Source of the DNA: Ophiobolus disseminans
Lineage: Eukaryota > Ascomycota > Dothideomycetes > Pleosporales > Phaeosphaeriaceae
Length of the DNA: 64,000 nucleotides
Assembly: GCA_010093685.1 (NCBI GenBank)
Contig: MU006216.1
Span: 1,563,065-1,627,064 of the forward strand
Direction of reading: 5' to 3'
Shown: in pieces, positions 53,307 through 64,000 of the stretch
How the letters are laid out: the number at the start of each line of letters is the position of its first letter
Numbering within the stretch: the stretch's first letter is position 1
The notes under the pieces: model-generated
Database searches by the model: none
Seen by the model: only the letters and a program-made list of their open reading frames with translations
Told to the model about the DNA's origin: nothing
Translations under genes and position numbers: made by a program

Positions 53307-55326
53307 ATGGCGTTGACACCGCTTGTACCGCTTGGAGCTCAAGTGCGCCCATACCGAGACTATCTGACGCCGGCGCTGCACAGGAGGTTCAACAAGGCGA
53401 GCAGATACACGCTGCTGTTCTGCTATGCCATCGCCTGCTTCATGGGGGAGTGGGATAATCGTAAGTATCCTCCTAAGCTCCCAATAAAAGCATACTAACA
53501 ACAGCAGCACTATGGCTGTGGTTTCCCATCGGACCTACCGGCGCTCGCACGATGATGATATTCATCCCCGCCCTCATAATCTACGTCCTTCGCGTCGCGC
53601 AATGGCATGTTGGCGAGCGCCAAACCGAAAAACCCGCCCAGACTTTCGCAAAGTATTTTCTGCGCAAGGCCACGTTCGCGACCCTCGCCTTCTACGGATT
53701 CTCGGCCTGGATATACGGCGAAGTCTATATATGGTCGCGCCCAAGCAGCAGCAAGCTCGGCCTCACAGACTTTGGACGGGCACATGAGCGGCTGAAGCTC
53801 AACGAGAGGCCACTCTTCTTGCGCTACCTCTTCTTGGTCCTGGCGATGGCGCAGAGTGCTGTCCATCTATGGGACGACTACGACTCGATTGACGTGCCGG
53901 CTCTAAAGCCCAAGAAGGACCACGACGAGTCTACCGCTACAGAACTTGTGCGCACGGCATCCAAGCCTAGGCAGGACCTTTGGAAGAAACTTCCAAGCAT
54001 CTTTGCAACGTCGGGGACGCTCGCCTTTGCATCATTGGTCCTCGGGGGCATGGTCTACTTTGTTGGGCCCCGCCATCTTGTATGGGACTACTACTACAGC
54101 TTCAGCAGGTACTTCATCAGTCTTTCAAAAACGTCCAAACCGACCGGAGTGGCGCCGTTCATGCCACTTGTGTGGGGTTTCCTTGTAGAGGGCACATTAC
54201 TCGTCGCCCTCTGGCAGTTCGTGAACAAGGCTTTCGATCTGTACATCGCTCAAGATCCCTTGAAAAACGGCAAGCCTATCACGAGTGATTCAAAGGATCC
54301 CAACGGAACGCTCCTAAACGGCCTCAAGTCGAAGAAGGATGCTGTCAAGGTATGTCCATCACTACACGAGTACTATTCAACGCTAACATGTTCCAGGCCA
54401 TTGCATTTTGGGAGCTGGCACTCATCACCGACTCGTTCCCCGAGCGCCGAAAGACACTCTACAGCGAACTCGAGCGCCGGAAAGCCCCAACGTTCTTGCA
54501 AGTCACCGATTTCTGTCTCGCGGAGCTCAAACTTCTCATCGAGCGCTTGGACATTGGGCTCAATCCAGCCTATAAACCGGAGCCTTCTACTAGCCCACAA
54601 CCGCCCACACCACCCGTCAAGCTCGTTCCGCAGATTACTCAACCTTTGAAGGATGATAGGCAGATTGCGGCTGCACCTGCAAAACCGAACACAAGTTGGG
54701 AGCATATGGAGGCAGCAGCAGCTGGTATTGCCAAGTCCAACAGCAAACCCGGTAATGCACAAAATGGATACGTTCGCGAGGCTATCCGCGTGGGCATGAA
54801 GAAGGTGCGGGAAGGCCTTGAGTCGTTGGCTAAGCTATACTACAAGACACTCCCTGCCTCCTACCTTGGTTGGCCCTTTCGGTACTCACTCGAGCGCACT
54901 GTCAACCTTGTCGTGTTAGGCTACCCCTACTCGCGGGTATCGCTCATCTGTAATGCCGTAACCGCGCTCACAAATCTGACAACCTTTTCCCTGAAAGAAG
55001 ATGAAATCGGGCGCTTCCACGAAGGCGTACCACAAATCATCCGCATCTTCACCACCGCTATCAACAAGATCGACGAGTACATGGCCAAGGTCCAAATCCA
55101 CTGGAGCGATTTCGACACACTGAGGAAGCCCGAAGCCGAGCGAAGAATTGCGCCGCAGGTCAAAGAAGTGCGGGAGTGTCTGCGCGAAGGTCTGGAGAGG
55201 ATATTGGGCAACTTTGGTGAGTTTCTGGGTCCGCTTGGGATGTCCAAGTTGGAAATATTGGATGCGAAAAAGGCTTCTAGTGCGCAGAGGGGTCTGGAGA
55301 TGATTCAGGCTGGGGCTGCGCGATGA
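53307..55326 (+). CDS. NDC1: Transmembrane nucleoporin Ndc1, 641 aa
   Basis: Integral nuclear-envelope protein anchoring nuclear pore complexes and spindle pole bodies. Exons 53307-53460, 53508-54349, 54397-55326; introns of 47 nt each, phase conserved. The N-terminal half has several membrane segments (SRYTLLFCYAIACFMG across intron 1; MMIFIPALIIYVL; LFLRYLFLVLAMAQSAV; GTLAFASLVLGGMVYFV; LVEGTLLVALWQFV). The C-terminal half is soluble and helical, with family motifs AFWELALITDSFPERR, WPFRYSLERTVNLVVLG and LICNAVTALTNLT. A Pro-rich linker (about 395-425) precedes the conserved C-terminal block. Length matches filamentous fungal Ndc1. Confidence 0.92.
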
Positions 55327-58002
55327 GCAGGCACTAGGGAAAATTTGTACGACCATAGAATGAAGCAAAGCTTGGTTTAGCGAGATTACAATACTCGTCG
55401 GAATTCAAGAGCCTCCGTTCTTCAAATTTGGGTGACTACTTGTTTAAATTACCTTCCTACCGGCACATTCGACTGTCGTAATATCCTAGTGGTACACACA
55501 AGGACTTGTTTTCTTCTCGTACCCTTACCAAATGCTCATTACAATTATGTACGCACCTGTCAATGTATGCTTCAAGTTGCCACACTCATCTAAATAATCA
55601 CGGCTTTCAGTTCTGCTTGCAAATCATTACACTCCAAGTCAAGGTCGGCTTCGTCCCCTACCACAACAGAGTTTCGTGCCATACTTTTGTCACTGTACCA
55701 CTCGTACTTCAGCGCTGCGGATCTGTAGAGATTGTCTTTTAGACGTATTCGATGACACACTCAGGGCGCGGGAATTTGTCAGACGACAAAGATGTGGCGA
55801 CGATCTGGAAAGCGTGGTTCTAGAGTGACAGGGGCAAGATATGGGTTTGTAGAATGGAATAGCGTCGTGTTTTAATGAGTGTTTATCTGTATTTTAGTGG
55901 AATGGAGAGAATTGATGGATAGTCAAGTCACGAGATCGTGTTTCACTGCTTGGTCGATTTTTCACCTTTGGATCCTTTCTGGTGCTGCGCTTGGCTGTGT
56001 GAAACGCAAAAGCTACCTGACATTATCTTGGGCTGGATGTAGAGAGCCGTGGTTGGAGTGGGTGTGCATGAATGCTTGCTGCTGTTGGTTGTTGGGTCTA
56101 CTCCAGCCCGATTGCTACAATTGGTCGTTGTCGATTAAAGATGGTTGGCAGAGTATACGTGGGATGATCTGATAACATGGCTGGAAAGCAAATGACCAGG
56201 GAATCTGCCGCTTGCTTCTCGTGTCATGCGGATATGTGCAATCACATAGGTAGTAGAGGTTGAGGCCGGAAGCAGAACATTGTTTGAAGAAGCTCAAGAG
56301 CGTCGAACTTGAGGAGATTTAACTTTACATACGCGAGACTATCCATCCACTACTTGCTCTGAATCAATTAGAAGACATACAAATACGCGGAAGTTCCCGC
56401 ATGTACGTGGATGACAAATGCGAGGGCAATCGTTGATATCGGCGACCTCGAACTGTGTCTACAGTGGGTCTGACAGCGGGATACAGAAGTGCCAATCTCA
56501 TCGAACAGTGCACCTGTCACGACAGTGTTGATCACCTCAAGTACCGAAAGCCTAACCCCCATCTCACGGCTTCCGCCGTGGAGTATTCCGCAAGTCGATT
56601 GCGGCTCGCTCCCGAGATCGTCTCCTTGCATCCGGTGCGAGTCATTCCCGGAGTTGCGGTGCCGTAGTTGAGCCGCGAGACATGTTGTAGGTTGATCCCC
56701 GTTGGAAGGTGTCGAGGGAAGAAAAGAAGCAGTTGGAAGTTTCCGAGAGAAGAAAAGAAGCAGTTGCTCACCTGTCGATATTACGACCGACGGCGAGAAC
56801 GCACAGCCCCCCGGGCAGACCATTGCTCTAGCTGAATAGAGCCGTTTCGCTATCCACGTCGTGGCAAAGACATTGAGTACCTTGGTTCTACCAGTACACG
56901 GGTACTATGTGCTTTTGCAAGTGAGCGAGTGCGAAGCCGACTTGCGCAGAGTTTGATAGCGCTTCACCATGATATAGTGTTAGCCAAAAGCCTTGTCTGG
57001 CTGCATAGGTCATACGAGACACTATATCTCTAACGCGGGCATCATGAAGCCGCCGAAACTCAAAGTCGTCTCCATCTCCACTCCCAATCACGAACGTGAG
57101 GAGCCTTGCGGGGCACTCCAATGGGCCATGTACAGCCCCACGAGCCCTACGGCCTAACTCATCATACGACCCGGTAGACCGGAAGCTCCGACGGAGAGAC
57201 TGCCGGCGAGTTTGCGACGCAGAAGGCAATGTTTAAGACTAGTCTAGCCTCGAGCAAGAAAGTTTGTGTGCAATCTATACGGCACGAGAAGAGAAGCCGA
57301 TGGCATGTACTATTTTGGCAGTCTGCTGAATCAATTTGAAACAATTGACGACGTGGCGAGGTCATTCGACGTTCCCACCTTACCCACGACCCAGGGTTTG
57401 GGTCAAGTCAGGCAGTGCTGATCGAGAGGTGTCGAGATTAGGTTTGACCTGCATGGCGTGTGCGCCGTCGCATTGGGCTCGTCGAGACTAAAACGTTTAG
57501 CTTTGCACCGCCCGTTGGCAAACAGTCTTGATTGGAGAACTATATTGAGCCAATGGCATTGGTCAAGTTCTCATAATTATATGCTTTGGGTTAGTACGCA
57601 ATTGGTGTACACTCTAGAATTCGGCCCGGATTACTTCACAGCGCACAGTGAGCAGGTATGGTCAGTTTCCGACCAAGACGATACACACAGATGATCGTGA
57701 GATATCCATACCATTGCCTTAACGTAAGGACATAGAAGAAACGATATGTTGAGACGTGCTCCTCGACTTGTATGTTTCAACTCCACCATAGTTAGAAGCG
57801 TTATAGTAGCGAATATCGTGTACGGAACGAGAGGTCTTGATGCATGCGAAGTCTTACAAGTTTATTCTTACAGGTATGTAGTGTTACATGATCATAATGC
57901 ATGTGAGGCTATTAGCGAGCCCCCGTTTCATCGGCGCACTGTGCGACTATACAGCTGAGTAGGATCGAAGCATAGGGCGCTCGAACACCACAGAAGCGAA
58001 GC
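55327..58002. other. Gene-poor region, 2.7 kb
   Basis: No supportable gene. Short readings (for example minus-strand 56368-56823 and 56888-57229) have irregular composition and no splice-linked continuation. A perfect 18-bp direct repeat occurs at 56718-56766. No transposon ends or coding remnants were recognised by eye. Confidence 0.5.
56718..56766 (+). repeat. 18-bp direct repeat, GAAGAAAAGAAGCAGTTG twice
   Basis: Perfect copies at 56718-56735 and 56749-56766, with starts 31 bp apart and 13 bp between them. Purine-rich. No coding context. Confidence 0.85.
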
Positions 58003-58804
58003 TTAGGCCGGCTTCGGCTTCCTCTTCCCAATGTCGTAGCCCCATTTTCGCAGGGTTTTGACAACCTTTGGGAGGACGGCTGCGGTGAGCGGAACACGAA
58101 CGAAGATGAAGGATTTATGGACGAGATATGCGAGGCCGAGCTGGGTCCAGATTGCTATGCCACGTGTAAGTCAATGTTTGATATTCTGGGGTCCCTGCCA
58201 TCTTACAAGCATCCGCTCCGGTTCGAATCGCCATCTCAGCGGCACCGACGTTTCCTTCCCGTGCTGTGGCCTCGGCAATGTCCTCGGATGCTGGAGTCTC
58301 TGCCGACCTGGCGCCGGCATCTGGAAAGGCTAACCTGACGACGCTCCAGAAGGTTCTCTTGATCACGTCCTCATAGTGGCCTATCCTGTCCGTTCCAAGT
58401 AGCCGGACCGCCAAGAAGCAGAAGGGGAAGTCCAACACAGATAGGGCAAAGTAGACACCGACTGCGGACCACCCATACTCGCGTGACAATTTCTTGAGGC
58501 GCTGGGAGAGTGAAGGTGCCGGTTCCGGGCTGCCCAGATGTGGCGTAGGGTTTGGATTCTGGGAGGGTGCTTTATCGCTCTTCCAGCGCAGGAACCGGAC
58601 GCGGCGGGCAAGGGCGGACCGCTGGTACCGCCAGTACAGAAGGCTGCTCTGCTGCAGTGACCTATGCGCGGGCCCCGGGGCGGTAGCAGGCCGCGTCGCG
58701 GTGAAGAAGTTGCGGAGTGGCACTGATGGACCTGCGGTAGACCTCCGTGAGAGGCCCCCAAACAGGAGCTGCTCAGTCCACGTGCGTGCGATTCGCGGCT
58801 TCAT
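58003..58804 (-). CDS. NAT2-like mitochondrial protein with DUF1279 domain, 249 aa
   Basis: Relative of yeast Nat2 and animal FAM210 proteins, mitochondrial membrane proteins of poorly defined role. Exons 58207-58804 and 58003-58154; 52-nt intron, phase conserved. The N-terminal 75 residues are Arg/Ser-rich with almost no acids (ALARRVRFLRWKS), a mitochondrial presequence. The DUF1279 core begins LSQRLKKLSREYGWSAVGVY, with a hydrophobic segment ALSVLDFPFCFLAVRLLG, and resumes after the intron with IWTQLGLAYLVHKSFIFVRV and LTAAVLPKVVKTLRKWGYDI. The C terminus KRKPKPA is basic. It sits alone between two gene-poor stretches. Confidence 0.88.
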
Positions 58805-60878
58805 GGCATGAATCGGGGGTCTAGGCGAGTGAATTGCTACTCACGTGTGTCGACGCGGACCATAAGGGTGTTGCAGTGCAGTTTCAGCAAAGACGTCGCG
58901 AAGCGCATGATTTCGTCAGCAGTCAGGGTCCACGTCGCCGTCGGCCAAACAAATCTCCGACGTGCAATTCCCAATCATGTCCGGAACAGGCACAGTGCGC
59001 AGGTACTGCCTCGCAAGAAATGTCATTCATCTTACCGCCGTGGCCTTCTTGCGCAACTGCTGTACTGCAATTTGGCCAGCGAGTCGCTTGGCCGTGCTGC
59101 TCTGAGTCGCACCAGCTCACCACGACGGAGGCCCTGGCGAAAGCCACACAACACCCGCCAGATGCCGCCGTGCAATAAACCCCCAAGTCAACGATCCCCG
59201 GCCATGTTCAGCGAGTGCAGGCCGTGTCCTGCCTCAAGGAACCGGTGCGTCAGCATGCATTAGCCGCGCAGCTGCGGAAAGCTTCCTCCACAAGTCTCGA
59301 AGCGTGCTGCCTGCAGCCCTCTGGACAGATACGGTCAAGTGGCGCTCTTCGCCCAGGGCCTCCAGCGTCTAGCCCAAGTGCAAGTGTGGCGCCGCTGGGG
59401 TGCTGGTCAGCATCCTGCGTCGAGTATGGGGATGGTTGCGCTTGCAACATTGGCGATCGCGTGCCGTCTGCTTGCTATGGCTTGCTCACACCACTTTCCG
59501 CTGTCCGTCCTGGGACGCTGAATTCTAAACTGCGGGCCACGACGCGCCAGCTCAACCTCAAATGCGAACCCGTTTCTCGGTACCTGGTGGCGCGACGGTG
59601 GAACCAGGAGAACACTCCGACACATTGTCCTCGTCTGAATGATGCTCCACTTGGTCGTGTCACAATTTCATCACTTGGGTCTCTACGTGACAAGTACCGG
59701 GCTCGCCTCACGGTGCGTGGGGTCGTGTCGAGTAAGTCGAGCAACAGACCGCATTTGGGTGTGGGCAGCACTGCATGCGACTCCATGTGAGGACTTTCGA
59801 GTGCGTGCGGACCCAGCCGGTCCCCTAAAGGCTTCCAACGTCTTGCATTAGCCTATTTCGACCTGACACGGTCCCACCGCTGGCTTGACTGCATTTGCGT
59901 GCCTCGACTCGAGTGGCTACCTTTGTGCTCGAAATACCGTTTCCTGGCTACATGCGCTGCAGCTGCAAATCCCGATACCACGTCCCACTGCCGAACAATC
60001 CCTCGTAGCATCCCCTGCTCAACCCCTCGATTGCTCTCCATCCCTTCCAAACTTCTTTGGCTTGCGCTCCCTCCTTAACCACTAGCTAAATAGAGACCTA
60101 TCTCCAGCACGGCTCGGTCACGCTGCGGGGCCCTGCGAAGGTTTGGAGAGCGCAAACAAAGTTTTCGGCGTTCCAACAACCCTGTTACCGCACCAGTCTC
60201 AAACTTCGAGCTACCGGCATCGAGCTGACGGAGACCATATTCATCTACCTGGACTTATATTGTCCCCTCATAAAAGCTTTAGCATTATTTTCATTGGCTC
60301 GTAGTCACGAGTAGTTCCTTAGCACTCTAACGTTGCAGAGTAACGGACAGGCCTCCACCTCGCCCGAAAAGCGTCGTGCAACGCACTTGGTCGCTCGGCT
60401 GAACTGTGCTGTCAATCCTCCCCCCTTGTAAGAGCTCGGCGCCGTTCGTCAGTACCTGGCGGACAAGGGGTCTGGCCGCACACAATTGTCGGACGGGTAG
60501 TCCGCAGCCTGGTGTCACATCCGTTCCTTCGCTTCACAACTTGACAGCGCCCCAAAACGGTACGCTCCCGGAGCCAACTGTTTGAGGCTTCGATTAAGCT
60601 CTCACCTTACGCGGCTGCATGAGTCTTTGTTCAGGATCAGCCTGTCTCCACGTGGGTTTTATCTCTTTTCACCATGCCTATTTTCGCGCCTCAGTATATA
60701 TACTTTGCTCTCGCACTATCTTTCTCCTGAGTAATCTCGTCTTGCAACATCACCACACCTCCAAGCCTTGTCTTACATAACCTCTGCACTACTCTCGTTA
60801 GCATATCCCTACAATCTGCTGTCACTTTCTATTCTCGACTAGTCTTATCTACTTGTACTATATCATACATTAGTCGAC
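58805..60878. other. Gene-poor region, 2.1 kb, with promoter near its right end
   Basis: Overlapping short readings on both strands between 58808 and 60500 show no convincing protein composition or splice continuity. The last 200 bp carry a TATA box and a pyrimidine-rich leader for the gene at 60879. Confidence 0.5.
60695..60702 (+). promoter_or_regulatory. TATA box for the 94-aa protein gene
   Basis: TATATATA, followed by CT-rich sequence, about 180 bp upstream of the ATG at 60879. The arrangement matches the GDH promoter in this window. Confidence 0.5.
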
Positions 60879-61163
60879 ATGGGTGGTAACGCAGAATATA
60901 TAGCTGGCCACGGCTACCTCTCTCTCGGCCAAGCTGTTCACGTCGCGCAGAACAGCGAAGGAGGAGTCGATCAGCAGCTTGCGCAATTCCTCGAACGCAA
61001 ACTTGCAATTGTGTGGGCAAAATTATCCGCTCAACCATCATCATACATACTACCATCGGACGAGTTCGCACTTCTCAACTACTATCGGGCCCGGTTTGGT
61101 GACAACGAAGTCGTCCGAAGTGCCACAAAACGATTCTGGGACAACCACAAGGGCGCTCAATGA
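60879..61163 (+). CDS. Small conserved protein, 94 aa, unknown function
   Basis: Single-exon 95-codon reading from ATG 60879, with TATA box and pyrimidine-rich leader upstream. The sequence is globular and well mixed: MGGNAEYIAGHGYLSLGQAV at the start, then QQLAQFLERKLAIVWAKL and DEFALLNYYRARFGDNEVV. No signal peptide or membrane segment. I recall similar short proteins in Dothideomycetes but know no function. The same-strand PNGase A-type gene starts about 270 bp downstream; co-regulation is possible but unproved. Confidence 0.65.
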   Translation: MGGNAEYIAGHGYLSLGQAVHVAQNSEGGVDQQLAQFLERKLAIVWAKLSAQPSSYILPSDEFALLNYYRARFGDNEVVRSATKRFWDNHKGAQ

Positions 61164-61433
61164 CAATCGGCCCTGGCATCTACGCAACTTTGATATTTGG
61201 TTAACGTAAGCTTCCACCTGAATTGCTTGGCATGATATGGGACTGATTTCTTCCAGACAGCAAGTGCATAGCGAAACGGAGTTATACCTGGCGTTCTACG
61301 GACTGTAAAAATATTGGCGTTCCCGCGCGATACCTCTGGCGACGGTGTTTCCGGCGTTTCCCGTTCAGTGGACTCGAGCGATATACCAGAGTGTGGGATC
61401 ATCATGTACTTTCAAGAGCAGAAAAGCGGCCCA

Positions 61434-63599
61434 ATGCTCACCGAAATCTGGGTCCCACTTTTCATAATGCTAATCTCGATCTCACCTTCAATATTCGCTC
61501 TGCTAGTGGTGCCACCTCAATCATTCCCATCCATTCAATCACTGTCGGGTCGTGCCGCGGAGAACTCGTCCCTGCTCCAATGTTTGCAAGTTGCACCTCC
61601 TACCCTCAGCCCTGGCCAAGACTGTCAGCAAACTTTAATGGTTCATACGTTCGCCTTTTCTTATGGCCAGCCTTTCGTTGGTGAGTAGCATACATCACAC
61701 TCCATAAATCTACAATAGCCACTGAGAGTCCCTGCGTTCACTGCTAATACCTGAATAGGCACCTATTACCCACCGGCGTGTGACTTCAATCGTGTAGTAT
61801 TCAACTTCACGGTCACTTCCGCGGGACGTCAATTTGATAGGCTGGCGTTGATGTATTTCGACGATGTCGAGATCTTCCGCACCTCGACCGCTGAACCTAC
61901 ACGAACCGGTATCATCTGGAGGTATGCTAAAGACATGTCTGCCTACCTGGCTCTTTTCCGCAAGCCACAAAAGATAGTTTTCGACCTAGGAAATCTGGTC
62001 GACGACACCTACACGGGCAAATGGAATACGACCTTGACCGCAACCTTCTTCAATGCCGACAATGCAATCGAGCCAGCAGATGTGATCATACCGATATCGG
62101 CTCAACGATCAGCTGCGAATCAATCCAGTGCTTTCATCGTACCGCAGTCGAAGGCTATTGACAATCTAAAGCTACCACAAAACGCCCACAAAGCCGTCTT
62201 CACTATTTCCGCTTGTGGCCAAGCAGAGGAAGAATTCTGGTGGAGCAATGTACTTTCCTCCGGTACTGGTGCTTTTGGCAACGAAACTACGCTTTATGGC
62301 CACTCCCCTTTCAGAGAGCTACAGCTCTTCATCGATGGCCATATGGCAGGTGTTGCTTGGTACGTATCCCCGAAGTGTGTTCTAGCTATGCCTGAAGCGA
62401 TTCGCCTAACTTTCGAGATTCCGTTGAGGTGTTATAGTGGAGCGAAACCCTTTAGGATACGCAGAGTAGTGGGTTGTTATTAAGTGGCCATTTGCTGACT
62501 GTATTGCCCCCTTAGGCCATTTCCAGTCATTTTCACCGGAGGCATCGTTCCTGGGTTTTGGCGGCCGATCGTAGGAATCGACGCATTCGACTTACGAGAA
62601 GATGAGATCGACATATCACCCTTTCTTCCTCTGCTTTGCGACGACAAGCCACACACTTTTGAGATACGCGTCATTGGCATTGATGATGATGGGAGAGGCA
62701 ATGGAAAATTTACAGAGGGCATCGGATCCAACTGGGTGGTCACTGGAAAAGTCTTTGTCTGGGTGGACCAAGGACTAAACATTACCACAGGCACCGCTAT
62801 TGTGACCCATGCTCCGGAGCCTTCCTTACAACTATATTCGACCACACGAAAGGGTGCTAATGGTTCCGTGGATACCTTGGACTACTCAATCCAAGTATCG
62901 CGTGAGATCTCCATTGACTCTATCATCTACACCTCAACGGGCCCAAAAGAGCTTTTCTGGAGGCAAAATCTGACTTTTTCAAACGCTGGTAGTCTTCGCA
63001 ATCAGGGCAATGATCAGATTATGCACCAAACCACATTGGGCACAGCCAGGTCATCTTCGGGTTATGACAGATCTTTCGAGTATCCACTATGGGTTATCTC
63101 GTCATATAACGCCCCTTCTGGTGGCAACCTCACGATCGAGGCAGAAATGGGACGTGGAAAATACGCGCAGCAGCTTGGGGACCTCGCATTTCCAAATGAC
63201 TGGAAAACACTCGATCGCCTCCATGCGATGGCAAACTCATCATTCCTCGGATCAAATACGAACAACTGGCAGAATGGCACAGCGTCCTATCTTTCGGTCC
63301 CTGCACAAAAGAAATCTTACGGTTCGGGCAGCACTGAGCAGCTTTTTGCATTAAGTGGAACTGTCAAGCAGCAGGACACGACCGTTGGAGCCGGGGCAGC
63401 GGACCAGCGGACTGAAGAGCTTTACCGGAGACACATCATTGCAGCTAATGACTCCGTGGTATACGATGATGAGAGCTATGGAGCTCAGAAGGTGGGGCGG
63501 AACCGACTTCTCTTCCCCAGCCAATCGACTCGTGAGGATGGTGTGCATGAGTTTGCAGGCAGTGGGGTTCGCGCTTTCCTTGGGAGAGGACCGTATTGA
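61434..63599 (+). CDS. PNGase A-type peptide-N-glycosidase (glycoamidase), 643 aa
   Basis: Secretory-pathway or extracellular amidase that releases N-glycans from glycopeptides (peptide-N4-(N-acetyl-beta-glucosaminyl)asparagine amidase A family). Exons 61434-61680, 61759-62359, 62516-63599; introns of 78 and 156 nt, phase conserved. The ATG at 61434 gives a signal-like segment (VPLFIMLISISPSIFALLVV); an in-frame ATG at 61404 is the alternative. Conserved: LLQCLQVAPPTLS, CQQTLMVHTFAFSYGQPFVG, DFNRVVFNFTVTSAGRQFDR, EIFRTSTAEPT, and, spanning intron 2, AGVAWPFPVIFTGGIVPGFW followed by RPIVGIDAFDLRE. Multiple Asn-X-Ser/Thr sites fit secretion. Confidence 0.9.
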
Positions 63600-64000
63600 A
63601 GAAAAACTCGGCTGATCAAGACAATGGCGTGAATTCTGCATAGACACGTTACTTTGGCATATGCTGTGTGACAGTTGTTGAACAAGCGACGTGACACAGC
63701 AGCGGTTGGAGGAAGTTTAAGCTGCAGCGTGTGGCACTGCACATGCTTTTCTGGGCCTCATCGGGATACTACATCCTTCCATATCCAATGGCATATCGTT
63801 TCTCATAACCACCTGGATCCCATCACACAACGCTTCATTCCCGTAGTTGCCACAGCATGCGCTCGAGACAGTTAGTCTATTGCCTGTGCTCAACTTGACG
63901 TCCACACCAAAGGCTTTACTCGCATGTGTACCCTTGCTTCATGCCTGGATGGCCCGCGTCATTCTCTAGTCACCCCTCGCTATAGCTGCTTAAGCTATAA
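63600..64000. other. Intergenic region at the right edge
   Basis: 400 bp after the PNGase A-type gene. Nothing recognised; short readings look accidental. Confidence 0.45.

Noticed and set aside
56368..57229. Two minus-strand readings of 113-151 codons
   Set aside because: No conserved motifs, no plausible introns joining them, and an atypical residue mix.
58808..59790. Stacked plus-strand readings of 114-191 codons
   Set aside because: They overlap in different frames with similar length, as expected for GC-rich non-coding DNA; none shows a family motif.
1..64000. CRISPR arrays, intact transposons, rRNA or tRNA genes, a secondary-metabolite cluster
   Set aside because: No direct-repeat arrays with spacers, transposase or reverse-transcriptase motifs, RNA folds, or PKS/NRPS/terpene genes were found.

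Overview
The window comes from a filamentous ascomycete nuclear genome (Pezizomycotina). Pleosporales or another Dothideomycete order is the likeliest placement, but that is an inference from gene content and intron style. Coding exons are interrupted by many short GT-AG introns, mostly 45-80 nt, with CTRAC/CTAAT-like branch sites. Genes lie on both strands in single-gene units and there is no operon structure. Exon joins below were set by reading splice signals and checking that coding phase carries across every junction.

Layout, left half: a 5' portion of MED5 (Mediator tail, minus strand, running off the left edge); an orphan 261-aa protein; a six-exon aldo-keto reductase; NADP-glutamate dehydrogenase with a recognisable TATA/GATA promoter; a large minus-strand protein joining a STAND-type N-terminal domain, a fungal ubiquitin-like domain, near-identical WD40 repeats and a synaptobrevin-type R-SNARE motif; a Pro/Gln-rich conserved protein; a decayed DEDDh-nuclease-like pseudogene; a small orphan; a tetraspan-like DUF7598 membrane protein; COA1; a decayed BTB-family pseudogene; a short-chain dehydrogenase; a small basic Thr/Arg protein; and a PHD plus forkhead regulator.

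Right half: Cex1/SCYL1 pseudokinase, mitochondrial Met-tRNA formyltransferase, CCZ1, a GPI-type aspartic protease, RHO1, the U-box ubiquitin ligase UFD2, AIM19, an ER DnaJ protein, cytochrome c heme lyase, mevalonate diphosphate decarboxylase (ERG19), a Pep12-type syntaxin, nucleoporin NDC1, a NAT2/DUF1279 mitochondrial protein, a 94-aa conserved orphan and a PNGase A-type glycoamidase. Two gene-poor stretches of 2.1-2.7 kb flank the NAT2-like gene. No tRNA, rRNA, CRISPR array or intact transposon was recognised.

Most genes are housekeeping: mitochondrial biogenesis (COA1, FMT1, AIM19, heme lyase, NAT2-like), membrane traffic and the nuclear envelope (CCZ1, syntaxin, Cex1, NDC1), protein quality control (UFD2, DnaJ, PNGase A), polarity and wall signalling (RHO1), and nitrogen and sterol metabolism (GDH, ERG19). 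Several neighbours are divergent pairs sharing 320-770 bp intergenic regions.

The most novel locus is 9313-12837. It looks like a fungal immune/incompatibility (STAND-related) scaffold that carries a copy of the core of an exocytic R-SNARE without a membrane anchor. An integrated-decoy or SNARE-surveillance role is a reasonable but untested hypothesis.
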